Under the pieces are notes generated by a model, which was given only the letters and a program-made list of their open reading frames with translations, searched no databases and had not been told where the DNA came from. Both the position numbers and the translations under genes were made by a program. From Romboutsia faecis (lineage in GTDB: Bacteria; Bacillota; Clostridia; Peptostreptococcales; Peptostreptococcaceae): 64,000 nucleotides of DNA. Below, one piece after another: positions 27,617 through 35,983 of this stretch (its first letter is position 1; each line of letters begins with the position of its first letter). Location: contig NZ_JACRWE010000002.1 in the NCBI RefSeq assembly GCF_014323405.1, forward strand, positions 62,001-126,000. The letters run 5' to 3'.

Positions 27617-27625
27617 TGTTATACT
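27617..27625 (+). promoter_or_regulatory. Extended -10 promoter for the tagGH operon
   Basis: TG-T-TATACT at 27617-27625, about 200 nt before tagG. The 432-nt gap 27390-27821 holds the gpsA hairpin, this promoter, a G-rich run near 27660-27666 and a small hairpin TATCAA-AGC-TTGATA (27678-27692) in the presumed leader. Confidence 0.45.
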
Positions 27626-27821
27626 AAATTAGTTATATAAATAATAATGATATAGATGGCAGGGGGGATTTGTAGGTTATCAAAGCTTGATATAATTAAG
27701 TTTATGTAAAGCATTATAAATTAAAATATAAGATACTAATAAAATGTAATATTTAAATTATGAATATTTTTTAGTAATTAAATAAAATTGTTCAACAATA
27801 CAGAATTAAAGGTGATAAAAT

Positions 27822-28619
27822 ATGTTAATGAATATATTAAGAGAAAATGTGACTAATATTAGACAAACATTATTACTAGCAAAGGCAGATTTAATTAAAT
27901 ATTATAAAGGTGCGGCACTTGGATACTTATGGGCTTTTGTAAAGCCAATGGTAACTATAGCTGTTTATTTATTTGCTTTTCAAGTTGGTATAAGAAAAGG
28001 CGCTCCAATGGATGGATTTCCATTTGCTCTATGGTTAATAGCAGGTATGCTTCCGTGGTTCTTTATAAGTGATGCAATAGTTGCGGGAACGATGTCTATA
28101 AGATCATATAGACAGTTTGTAACAAAAATGAAGTTTCCTATATCGACTATACCCAGTTTTGTATTATTATCAAAACTATATATTCAACTTGGGATGATTG
28201 TAGCCATAGCATTGATATTTGTGTCATATGGTTTTTACCCTGATATATATTATTTACAATTATTATATTATGTACCGACTATGCTTATATTCTTTATAAT
28301 ATTGTCGTGGACATTTGGTTCACTTGCTGTTATAAGTAGAGATTTTGAAAATTTAGTAAAGTCTTCTATGCAGGCATTATTATGGATGACCCCTATATTA
28401 TGGAACATAGACAATGTATCTTCTCCAACTCTTAAGTTTATATTAAAACTAAATCCTATAAATTATTTTGTAGAAGGGTATAGAGATATATTTTTATATA
28501 AAAAATGGTTCTTTGAAGGAAGATATAGTATATATATATGGTTACTTATAATTGTATTAGCTATAATAGGATCAATTGTTTACAAAAAACTACACAAAGA
28601 ATTTGCAGATGTTTTATAA
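27822..28619 (+). CDS. tagG: Teichoic-acid ABC exporter, permease
   Basis: 265 aa. ABC-2 type permease with about six membrane segments; ALGYLWAFVKPMVTIAVYLFAF (~32-53), GMLPWFFISDAI and LNPINYFVEGYRDIFLYKKWF near the C-terminus are the family hallmarks of TagG/Wzm-like polysaccharide exporters. Flips the finished poly(glycerol-phosphate) chain on undecaprenyl-PP across the membrane. Either ATG 27822 or 27828 may be used; AAAGGTG lies 7-13 nt upstream. Paired with tagH 12 bp downstream. Confidence 0.93.
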   Translation: MLMNILRENVTNIRQTLLLAKADLIKYYKGAALGYLWAFVKPMVTIAVYLFAFQVGIRKGAPMDGFPFALWLIAGMLPWFFISDAIVAGTMSIRSYRQFVTKMKFPISTIPSFVLLSKLYIQLGMIVAIALIFVSYGFYPDIYYLQLLYYVPTMLIFFIILSWTFGSLAVISRDFENLVKSSMQALLWMTPILWNIDNVSSPTLKFILKLNPINYFVEGYRDIFLYKKWFFEGRYSIYIWLLIIVLAIIGSIVYKKLHKEFADVL

Positions 28620-28631
28620 GAGGATGATGAT

Positions 28632-29771
28632 ATGGAATATTCAATAAAAATAAATAGTGTAACTAAGGAGTATAAGTTATATAAAAACGACAAAGATAGA
28701 TTTAAGGACTTATTTTTTGGTAAGAGATATAAACCATATAAGGCATTAGATAAACTGGATATAGCATTACCAAAAGGAGAAGTTATAGGAATTTTAGGGA
28801 AAAATGGATCGGGTAAATCGACCCTATTGAAAATGGTAACAGGAGTTACGTTTCCTACAGAAGGAAATATTGAAGTAGATGGAAATGTATCTGCTCTTTT
28901 AGAGTTAACAGCGGGATTTAATGGTGACTTGACTGGTAGAGAAAATATATATCTAAAAGGATATGGGTTAGGTTTTACAAGAGATTACATTGATTCTAAA
29001 ATTGATGATATAATCGATTTTGCAGAAATTGGAGAGTATATAGATCAACCTGTTAGAATGTATTCTAGTGGTATGAAGTCTAGGTTAGGATTTGCGATAT
29101 CTATAAATATAGATCCTGATATATTAGTTGTAGATGAGGTACTTGCAGTAGGTGACGAAATATTTAGAAAAAAATGTATGGATAAAATGAATGAATTTAA
29201 AAAGTCTGGTAAAACTATTCTATTTGTTTCACATTCTATAAATCAAATAAAATCATTCTGTACAAAGGGACTGTGGCTTCATAAGGGAAAAATGTTATTT
29301 TATGATAATATTGAAACAGTATCTAGATTATATGAACAATATTTAAAAGGAGCAAAAGTTGAAGATATACTAAAAGATCCTGAAAAATATTATAATATAG
29401 TAGAATTACAGCAAAATCTTAGAAATATAGAAATAAATGATGGTAAGTTTATTTTTAAAGGTGACATAGAGATAGATAGAGATTATGATATAGATATTAA
29501 ATATATTGAATTAAAAAGTGATAGCAATGAATTGAAAATTTACCCACAAAAACAAGATTATATTAAGAAAAGAAAAAAATCTTATCATATAGAAATTAAT
29601 CCTAATGAGATAGAAAAAGGAAGCTATAAAATATACATTTATATTGATGTTAGAAATAAAGAATATAAAAGACAAATTTGGTATGTAAGCAAAACTGGTA
29701 AATATATTGATGCATCTACGAATTTAAGTATAGATGTAAAAGGAAATCGACTTACTCTTAATAAAGAATAA
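28632..29771 (+). CDS. tagH: Teichoic-acid ABC exporter, ATPase
   Basis: 379 aa. ABC domain in residues 1-235: Walker A GKNGSGKST (56-64), signature YSSGMKSRLGFA, Walker B ILVVDEVLAVGDE, and the switch His in VSHSI. The AVGD after Walker B and the N-terminal FKDLFFGKRYKPYKAL are typical of TagH/KpsT-type polysaccharide exporters. The C-terminal ~140 residues form a separate beta-rich domain, perhaps for recognising the polymer; it differs from the B. subtilis TagH tail as I recall it. Energises export by TagG. Confidence 0.93.
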   Translation: MEYSIKINSVTKEYKLYKNDKDRFKDLFFGKRYKPYKALDKLDIALPKGEVIGILGKNGSGKSTLLKMVTGVTFPTEGNIEVDGNVSALLELTAGFNGDLTGRENIYLKGYGLGFTRDYIDSKIDDIIDFAEIGEYIDQPVRMYSSGMKSRLGFAISINIDPDILVVDEVLAVGDEIFRKKCMDKMNEFKKSGKTILFVSHSINQIKSFCTKGLWLHKGKMLFYDNIETVSRLYEQYLKGAKVEDILKDPEKYYNIVELQQNLRNIEINDGKFIFKGDIEIDRDYDIDIKYIELKSDSNELKIYPQKQDYIKKRKKSYHIEINPNEIEKGSYKIYIYIDVRNKEYKRQIWYVSKTGKYIDASTNLSIDVKGNRLTLNKE

Positions 29772-29902
29772 AAACTAATATTAAGAATTTATAACATTCA
29801 TTGTGAATTTTAATATATTATATATTTAAAAATAAATTCTTACAAAGACACTATTATATACAAGCAATATATATAATCTTATTTGCTAATAATACTAAAT
29901 AT

Positions 29903-29965
29903 AGTGTGAAGTTAATATGAAGATATAATTTCACACTTTAAATTTATATGTATTTCTAGTATAAT
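29903..29965 (+). promoter_or_regulatory. Promoter with overlapping palindrome before the sugar-phosphate transferase
   Basis: -35 TTTAAA (29937-29942), 17-nt spacer, -10 TATAAT (29960-29965). A perfect inverted repeat AGTGTGAA (29903-29910) / TTCACACT (29930-29937) touches the -35 box, so it looks like an operator, though it could serve as a late terminator hairpin for tagH. The rest of the 301-nt gap is featureless A+T. Confidence 0.55.
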
Positions 29966-30072
29966 ATATTTATTATTAACAAATTAATAACAAAATATAA
30001 TGTAAATTAAATTTTTAAATATAATGTTAAAGTTTGATAATTAAAAATTTATTAATACTAGGAGGGAATGTG

Positions 30073-30711
30073 TTGGATGCACAACATATAGAGATGGAAA
30101 AGACTTATATAAGCAAAAAGACACGTGATAATAAAGATATATATCCTAAAATAAAAAGATATATTGATATAATACTAGCTATTATATTCTCTATATTAGT
30201 AAGTCCACTAGTGATATTTATTGCAATTGCTATAAAATTGGAGTCTAAAGGGCCTATAATATTTAAGCAGACAAGATCTGGAAAAGACGGTAAACCATTT
30301 GAAATATATAAGTTCAGAACGATGAAAGAAGGAACTCCTAATGTTCCTACAAATCAGATTAATAAAAGTGGGTGTGAAATTACAAAAGTAGGGAAATTCC
30401 TTAGAAAAAGTAGTTTAGACGAAATACCACAGTTAATTAATATCTTAAAAAAAGATATGACATTTATAGGTCCAAGACCTGTTATAGTTTCTGAAACTAA
30501 ATTAATAAACTTAAGAAAAGAAAAAGGTGTTGATTCGTTATATCCAGGTATAAGTGGATGGGCACAAGTAAATGGAAGAGATGAAATTGACATTTATGAA
30601 AAAGTTAAATATGATTATGAATATTTACAAAATATAAGTTTAAAATTTGACTTGAAAATTGCTTTTATTACTGGATTAAAGGTTTTAAAATCAGAAGGAA
30701 TAAGAGACTAA
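30073..30711 (+). CDS. Undecaprenyl-phosphate sugar-1-phosphate transferase (WcaJ/PglC type)
   Basis: 212 aa from TTG 30073, 7 nt after AGGAGGGA (a GTG at 30070 is the alternative). One re-entrant hydrophobic helix (~IDIILAIIFSILVSPLVIFI, 30-50), then the conserved catalytic core of bacterial sugar transferases: SKGPIIFKQTRSGKDGKPFEIYKFRTM, LRKSSLDEIPQLINILK (DE pair), FIGPRPV and YPGISGWAQVNGR. It loads the first sugar phosphate onto undecaprenyl phosphate, starting a polysaccharide or glycan. Short, monotopic class rather than the five-span WbaP form. Monocistronic between a promoter and a terminator. Confidence 0.9.
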   Translation: MDAQHIEMEKTYISKKTRDNKDIYPKIKRYIDIILAIIFSILVSPLVIFIAIAIKLESKGPIIFKQTRSGKDGKPFEIYKFRTMKEGTPNVPTNQINKSGCEITKVGKFLRKSSLDEIPQLINILKKDMTFIGPRPVIVSETKLINLRKEKGVDSLYPGISGWAQVNGRDEIDIYEKVKYDYEYLQNISLKFDLKIAFITGLKVLKSEGIRD

Positions 30712-30730
30712 AAGATAATATAAAATAAAG

Positions 30731-30769
30731 AACATCTATTATTTGTAAGAAAATAATGGATGTTTTTTT
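30731..30769 (+). terminator. Intrinsic terminator
   Basis: AACATCTATTATTT (30731-30744) pairs with AAATAATGGATGTT (30751-30764), then T's. Confidence 0.88.
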
Positions 30770-30889
30770 ATACATATTTATAAATGCAGATAATTTTACA
30801 AAAAATTACAAGTGATAATGTGGTAATATAGGAATAATTATGGTAATATAGATGTATATATACTTTTTAATAAGGGAGATATAGATAAA

Positions 30890-32059
30890 ATGAATATAGA
30901 TAAGAATATAAGGACAAGCGCAGCAACTGCAGTTATCATTGCAGCTTCTACGTCTTTAGTTGGAAATATAACTGTAGCTAATGCAGATAGTGTTAACAAA
31001 ACTGGTGTAGTAAATACTTCAACTTTAAATGTAAGAAAAGGTCCAGGAACTAATAATGCTATACTTACAAAAATATATAAAAATGATAAAGTTACCATAA
31101 CTGAAAGTAGTAAAGGGTGGTACAAGGTAAAATTATCAAATGGAAAAACTGGTTGGGTATCAGATGATTATATAAAAGTAACTTCAAGTAACAACTCAAC
31201 ATCTAACAATAGTTCATCTAGCAAAAAAACAGGAACAGTAACAACTTCAACTTTAAATGTAAGAAAAGGGGCAGGTACAAGCCATGCTAAAGTAGGAACA
31301 TTAAAGAAGGGTAATAAAGTTACAATACAAGAAACTAAAAATGGATGGCATAAAGTAAAGTTATCTAATGGAACTGTAGGATGGGCATCTGGTGATTACA
31401 TAAAGGTTTCAACTAGTAGCAATACTTCTAATAATACTTCAAGTAGTAATCAATCAAATGTAAGTAATAAAATAGGAACTGTAAATACATCTAGTTTAAA
31501 TGTAAGAAAAGGTGCAGGAACTAATTACTCTACAGTAGGTTCATTAAAATCAGGACAAAAAGTAGGTATTTTATCAACTTCAAACGGATGGTATAATGTT
31601 GTTTTACCAAGTGGAAGTAAAGGATGGGTATCTAGTAAATATATAAAAGTAAGCAATGGAGATCCATATAGTGTTGTTCAAAAATCTAACGCCGCAACAA
31701 AAGCCGTAGCTCTTGCTAAAAAACAATTAGGAAAGCCATATGGATGGGGAGCAGAAGGACCAAATTCATTTGACTGTTCAGGTCTTACATATTATGTTTA
31801 TAAGCAAAATGGAATAACTCTACCAAGAGCATCAAAATCTCAAGCTTCAGCAGGTAAATCTGTAAGTAAGAGTAACTTAAAAGCAGGTGATTTAGTATTC
31901 TTTAATACAAATGGAAAAGGTATAAGTCACGTTGGAATATACATAGGTGATGGTAAGATGATACATTCTACTAAGCCAGGAGATGTAGTAAAAACTACTA
32001 GTATAAATTCATCTTATTATAAAAATAAATTTGTAACAGCTAGAAGAATTGTTAATTAA
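30890..32059 (+). CDS. Secreted SH3b(x3)-NlpC/P60 peptidoglycan endopeptidase
   Basis: 389 aa, AAGGGAGA before the ATG. Signal peptide ~1-32 (VANADS). Three bacterial SH3 domains (~38-97, 113-172, 195-257), each opening with a (T/S)(T/S)LNVRKG(P/A)GT motif and separated by Ser/Asn/Thr linkers, bind the wall. The C-terminal NlpC/P60 domain (~268-389) has the catalytic Cys in FDCSGLTYYVY (~C295), His in SHVGIYIGDGKMIHS (~H346), and a third residue after. Cleaves peptide cross-links during wall remodelling, like C. perfringens/Clostridium SH3-NlpC autolysins. Single gene with strong terminator. Confidence 0.94.
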   Translation: MNIDKNIRTSAATAVIIAASTSLVGNITVANADSVNKTGVVNTSTLNVRKGPGTNNAILTKIYKNDKVTITESSKGWYKVKLSNGKTGWVSDDYIKVTSSNNSTSNNSSSSKKTGTVTTSTLNVRKGAGTSHAKVGTLKKGNKVTIQETKNGWHKVKLSNGTVGWASGDYIKVSTSSNTSNNTSSSNQSNVSNKIGTVNTSSLNVRKGAGTNYSTVGSLKSGQKVGILSTSNGWYNVVLPSGSKGWVSSKYIKVSNGDPYSVVQKSNAATKAVALAKKQLGKPYGWGAEGPNSFDCSGLTYYVYKQNGITLPRASKSQASAGKSVSKSNLKAGDLVFFNTNGKGISHVGIYIGDGKMIHSTKPGDVVKTTSINSSYYKNKFVTARRIVN

Positions 32060-32064
32060 TATAT

Positions 32065-32098
32065 AAAAAACGGTAAACTAAAAAGTTTACCGTTTTTT
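32065..32098. terminator. Strong bidirectional terminator
   Basis: AAAAAACGGTAAACT (32065-32079) / AGTTTACCGTTTTTT (32084-32098), perfect 15 bp, serving the NlpC/P60 gene and the convergent LCP gene. Confidence 0.92.
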
Positions 32099-32161
32099 TA
32101 TATATTCAACTACTAAAATTGAAATATTTTACCGATGTATTATTAAAGCAAAGTAAATTTT

Positions 32162-33166
32162 TTAATAGCTTGGCATATATGTTTGGTTAAATAATTCGTT
32201 ATCTTCAGGGAAAATATTGTTATATATAAAGTCGTGTAACAATGGTAATGAACTCTTATCATATCTAAGAACCCAACCAGAGCTACCATATATTCCACCC
32301 TTACTGTGTAAATCATCATCTATAGGGAATTCTATTTGTTTTATATCTAGATTTCCAAGACCTAATACAGTTGCACCTAATCCCAAAATTTGAGTAGGAT
32401 TCATATTAGTTTTTATATAAGGAAGTACTGTATTTATTAAGTTAGGATATTTAGTTAATGGTAAATTCTTTACACCATCAAGTAATCCTTGAATAACTTC
32501 TCTTTGTCTTCTATCTCTTTCCATAGCAGTATCATTTTTTCTAATACGAGCAAATGATAATGCTTGATATCCATTAAGTGTTTGCTTTCCAGCGCTTTCT
32601 ATTAACTCCATAGGACCTTTATTAGGATTATCATCCCATTTATAAGTTTCTTTTTTGATAAATTTATTTACTTCATTTATTTCCCCTTCTTTTACTTCAA
32701 CAGTAACTCCGCCTAAGGCATCAATTATATCCATAAATGAGAAGAAGTCAACAACTACGTAATTGTTAATATCTATTTCAAAGTTTTGTTCTACTGTTTC
32801 TATTAATAAGTTTGCTTGACCATATGCATAAGCATGAGTTAGCTTCTGATAACCATGCCCAGGAATATCTACATAAGTATCACGAGCTAATGATGTAAGC
32901 TTAAGACTTTTGTTGACATCATCTACTGTGAGTATCATCATGGCATCTGATCTGACATTTTCCTCTCCCGGTCTTCCATCCGTACCAACTAGTAGAATAT
33001 TTGTTACTCCATTTTTACCTTCGTAATTGATTTTATTTAGAGCATCGGTATTTATACTAGAATCATGTATTGAATTCAATTTAAAATAAACGTATCCAAA
33101 GGCACTTGCAGGAAGAGCAATAACTAAAACTGCTAGAAATATAACTAGCTTTTTTAAGTTTGACAA
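32162..33166 (-). CDS. LytR-CpsA-Psr (LCP) family phosphotransferase
   Basis: 334 aa, TTG start 5 nt after AGAAGGGA. Membrane anchor ~6-28, then the LCP domain with NILLVGTDGRPGEENVRSD, LTSLARDTYVDIPGHGYQKLTHAYAYG, GGVTVEV and MERDRRQREVIQGL (basic lipid-phosphate binding face). Longer than the 8822 paralog by an insert (~KFIKKETYKWDDNPNKGP, near 190) before QTLNGYQALSFARIR. Attaches lipid-linked wall polymer to peptidoglycan outside the cell. Being next to tagGH and the sugar transferase, it is the likelier partner of the teichoic-acid pathway. Confidence 0.93.
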   Translation of the reverse strand: MSNLKKLVIFLAVLVIALPASAFGYVYFKLNSIHDSSINTDALNKINYEGKNGVTNILLVGTDGRPGEENVRSDAMMILTVDDVNKSLKLTSLARDTYVDIPGHGYQKLTHAYAYGQANLLIETVEQNFEIDINNYVVVDFFSFMDIIDALGGVTVEVKEGEINEVNKFIKKETYKWDDNPNKGPMELIESAGKQTLNGYQALSFARIRKNDTAMERDRRQREVIQGLLDGVKNLPLTKYPNLINTVLPYIKTNMNPTQILGLGATVLGLGNLDIKQIEFPIDDDLHSKGGIYGSSGWVLRYDKSSLPLLHDFIYNNIFPEDNELFNQTYMPSY

Positions 33167-33447
33167 TATAATCCCTTCTTTCTAATTTTTATTTAACATA
33201 CCTCTAATTATATTAAAGTATGACAATATATTCAATAGACTAAATAAAACAAAGTTCAACATATGTACAAATAATATAAAATTCAAAATAAAATTAAATC
33301 ATTTAAATTAATAATAGTAGGTAACATCTAATATCTTCTAATATATAGAAGTTTATTAGAAAAAGTATTTGTTAGAATGTATACTTAACAAAAGTATTTT
33401 ATTTTTCATATTAATTATTATATACCAATGTGAAGAGGAGAATGCAT

Positions 33448-34092
33448 ATGTTAATAATTGAGAATGGGATAATAGAAAAGGAAGAAAAAAGTGTAAGATA
33501 TGTTTTGAACTATCCAATTATAAAACTATTAAATAAAGAAAATAATTTTATGAATTTTATAAATAAAAGAATATATGAAGATGTATTATGTTTTAAGGAG
33601 GTAGTTCAACAAATATTAAGTGAAGACGAATCAAATATATTAACGAATTTGCTTACAGAATATACAGTTACTTTTAATGAAAATAATATTATAAGTATAC
33701 CTATAGAATTTAATCAATTTATAGGACTTTACAACATAAGTTATATAAACTCATATAATTATGATTTTAATTTAGAAAAAGAAATTAAGCTAAAAGATAT
33801 TTTTGACAAGGTGATAGATTATAAAAAATTTCTAACAAATACAATAAGATTGCAATTGAGTGGAAGGCTTGAGTATTGTGAAAAAGAAATAGAAGATGAG
33901 TTAATTAATATTATACACTCTATAGAAATATATGAGGATCAGCCTTTTTATCTTGAAAGTGATGGATTGGTAATTTGTTTTTCAAGTTATGAAATGGGTA
34001 ATTCAATCACAAATATTTTAGAGTTTAAAATAATGTATGAGGATGCTATTGACTACTTTAGTGAGTATTTTATAAGTGAGGTATTATTCTAA
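33448..34092 (+). CDS. DUF4163/DUF3298-like protein without signal peptide
   Basis: 214 aa from ATG 33448, 7 nt after GAGGAG (33435-33440). The C-terminal ~90 residues (EIKLKDIF..., then PFYLESDGLVICFSSYEMGN) look like DUF3298, and the N-terminal half like its usual partner DUF4163, as in RsiV- and PdaC-like envelope proteins. Those are normally exported, yet no signal peptide or membrane span is visible here, so this copy would be cytosolic unless the start lies elsewhere; nothing upstream offers one. Followed 38 bp later by the Amidase_6 gene, likely one transcript. Function unknown. Confidence 0.6.
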   Translation: MLIIENGIIEKEEKSVRYVLNYPIIKLLNKENNFMNFINKRIYEDVLCFKEVVQQILSEDESNILTNLLTEYTVTFNENNIISIPIEFNQFIGLYNISYINSYNYDFNLEKEIKLKDIFDKVIDYKKFLTNTIRLQLSGRLEYCEKEIEDELINIIHSIEIYEDQPFYLESDGLVICFSSYEMGNSITNILEFKIMYEDAIDYFSEYFISEVLF

Positions 34093-34130
34093 ATTTATAA
34101 AAGATAAATATAAGATTGGAGGAATTATTT

Positions 34131-34652
34131 GTGAAGGAACTAAAACCTTATAACAGAGAAGCAGCAGCAGCTTATGCAAAAAAGTGGGCTCTTGGAAGAA
34201 ATAGAGAATATAAAGATTATGAAAATTGGGGAGGAGATTGTACTAATTTTATTTCTCAGTGTTTAAAAGCTGGAGATATCCCATTTGATCATTCAGGTAG
34301 TGATGTTCTTAAGCAATGGTATTGGTATAGTGATAATAGCAGAACTCCAACGTGGACAGCTGCTGAACCTTTTTACAAATATATAACTGGTAATAATAAT
34401 GAAAACACAAGTAATTATGGTGTATATGCTCGACTAGCAAATTATAATGAATTGGAATTAGGGGATATAGTACAGTTAATATATGAGGGTAGAGCTTATC
34501 ATAATATGATTATTACAGATGTTATTTTAGAAGGAGAGTACTTAATAGATTATCTTATATGTCAGCATACTTCAGACTTGTTGAATTATCCACTGAGCCT
34601 AAAAGAAGGCGAGAGAAGGTATTTAAAGATACTTGGGTATTATGAATGGTAG
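34131..34652 (+). CDS. Amidase_6 domain protein (putative cysteine amidase)
   Basis: 173 aa from GTG 34131, 7 nt after TTGGAGGA, not from the TTG at 34116. Almost entirely one Amidase_6 (PF12671-type) domain: YNREAAAAYAKKWALGRNREY (7-27), then GGDCTNFISQCLKAG (~36-50) with the presumed catalytic Cys, and AYHNMIITDV (~124-133) with the His. Family members are papain-like and often sit on wall hydrolases. This copy lacks a signal peptide, so either it is cytosolic/spore-related or released by lysis. Same likely transcript as the DUF3298-like gene. Confidence 0.8.
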   Translation: MKELKPYNREAAAAYAKKWALGRNREYKDYENWGGDCTNFISQCLKAGDIPFDHSGSDVLKQWYWYSDNSRTPTWTAAEPFYKYITGNNNENTSNYGVYARLANYNELELGDIVQLIYEGRAYHNMIITDVILEGEYLIDYLICQHTSDLLNYPLSLKEGERRYLKILGYYEW

Positions 34653-34767
34653 GTTTTGAACTCGGCGTGAATGTGTGAATACTAATTGCCTTACATACAG
34701 CTGAAAAGATGCTGCAAATATAAGAGTAATTAGTTTTTCACTCATTCACGCTAGCGAATTCTAAACC
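34652..34767. repeat. Long imperfect hairpin element, copy A, with a 27-nt conserved core
   Basis: Arms pair over most of their length: GGTTT (34652) / AAACC (34763-34767), GCGTGAATG (34665-34673) / CATTCACGC (34743-34751), GTGAA / TTCAC and ACTAATT (34681-34687) / AATTAGT (34728-34734). The apical core 34698-34724 (CAGCTGAA ... CTGCAAA ... TAAG) matches 22 of 27 positions of the core at 44046-44072, while the arms are unrelated. Lies between two convergent genes. Confidence 0.7.
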
Positions 34768-34846
34768 GTTATCCATAATATATCCAATGTATATTTGTTG
34801 ATGCATAAAGTGATAAAAGCATCTGATATATATTAAATCTTTAATA

Positions 34847-35968
34847 CTATTTATAGAATATCTCATTATTTAGTGTTTGAATATTGTTAATAAATAATGA
34901 TTCTGTTATATTTTTATTCTTGTTTAGGTATTCTTCTAAGTTTATGTTGTAGTAGCGTGGGTCTACTATGTGTATTTTACTATAGTTTGTTGTTAAAAAT
35001 GGAATGAAGTTGTGGGCGAAGGAGTCTTTGAATATTAGAACTTCTTTTTTTATATTTGGATTTCCTTCTACTATTGCAAAGGCTGGATCTCCATGAAGAA
35101 AGTATTGGTATTTGTTTTTTCCTTTTAGTTTGTCTTCTCCATATAGGGTATTAAAGCTTTGCGTAAAATCCACTTCCATTTTAAAATCATTATAATTTTC
35201 ATAAGCATATATAATATCACTTTTTATTGTTGGAAGAATAGCTTTTGAATAGTAACTTCCTAAAAAGTCATTCGCTACTTCTTTATAATTATCTAAACTT
35301 TCGCTTATGTTATTATATTTAATGTTTTCATCTTTATATAAATCGTTATATGCCATCATTGCTCCTAATTGGGTCCAGTGATGATCTGTATTAAAATAAA
35401 TATACTTGTCCTTGTTCTTCTTTAATACGTTATATGGTGTATAAAAGGATGATATATTTTTATCTATATAATTTAATACTGTTTCTTGATTATCACTAAT
35501 TGCATATGATGGTAGCTCATTATTATAAAATGCAATTGATGTAGGTATTACTATAACTCTAGATTTTATTTTAAAATCCTTGTATAGTTTTTTAGTTAGT
35601 ATATTTACCTGGGAAATATTTTTGTCTAAATTTTTCTTATTAAATATAAATTTTTCTAAAAGTCTGTTATTTTTGGTTACATAGATGTTCCTAAATTCTC
35701 TTATACCTAATGTATAACTAAAGCTATTTTTTATAGATATAAATTCTTTTCTAAATGGAAACTGATCTGAGGTATACTCGTCAAATGTTCTCATAAAGGA
35801 TCCATTTTTTATTTTTTGTAATGAAATACTTGGCATTTGGGTTAGTATCTTATTTTCTAAGGTACTGACGGTTTTGTCTGGTGTAAGTATATTTATAATT
35901 GGGAATATAAATATAAAACCTAAGAAAATGATTACAGTAAAATACTTAAGCATATTTTTTTTATTCAT
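34847..35968 (-). CDS. DHHW family protein (AlgJ/AlgX-like O-acetylation partner)
   Basis: 373 aa. N-terminal membrane anchor (~9-28), extracellular domain containing the family-naming DHHW (~residue 195, FNTDHHWTQLGAMMAY), plus TFDEYTSDQFPFR near 65 and FKDSFAHNFIPFL near 310, which together form an SGNH-like active site (Asp-His and the Ser of KDS). Such proteins accept acetyl groups from the MBOAT protein encoded just upstream (15-bp gap) and transfer them to an exopolymer outside the membrane. Last gene of the DUF4358-MBOAT-DHHW operon. Confidence 0.85.
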   Translation of the reverse strand: MNKKNMLKYFTVIIFLGFIFIFPIINILTPDKTVSTLENKILTQMPSISLQKIKNGSFMRTFDEYTSDQFPFRKEFISIKNSFSYTLGIREFRNIYVTKNNRLLEKFIFNKKNLDKNISQVNILTKKLYKDFKIKSRVIVIPTSIAFYNNELPSYAISDNQETVLNYIDKNISSFYTPYNVLKKNKDKYIYFNTDHHWTQLGAMMAYNDLYKDENIKYNNISESLDNYKEVANDFLGSYYSKAILPTIKSDIIYAYENYNDFKMEVDFTQSFNTLYGEDKLKGKNKYQYFLHGDPAFAIVEGNPNIKKEVLIFKDSFAHNFIPFLTTNYSKIHIVDPRYYNINLEEYLNKNKNITESLFINNIQTLNNEIFYK

Positions 35969-35983
35969 AAAATCACCTATACC

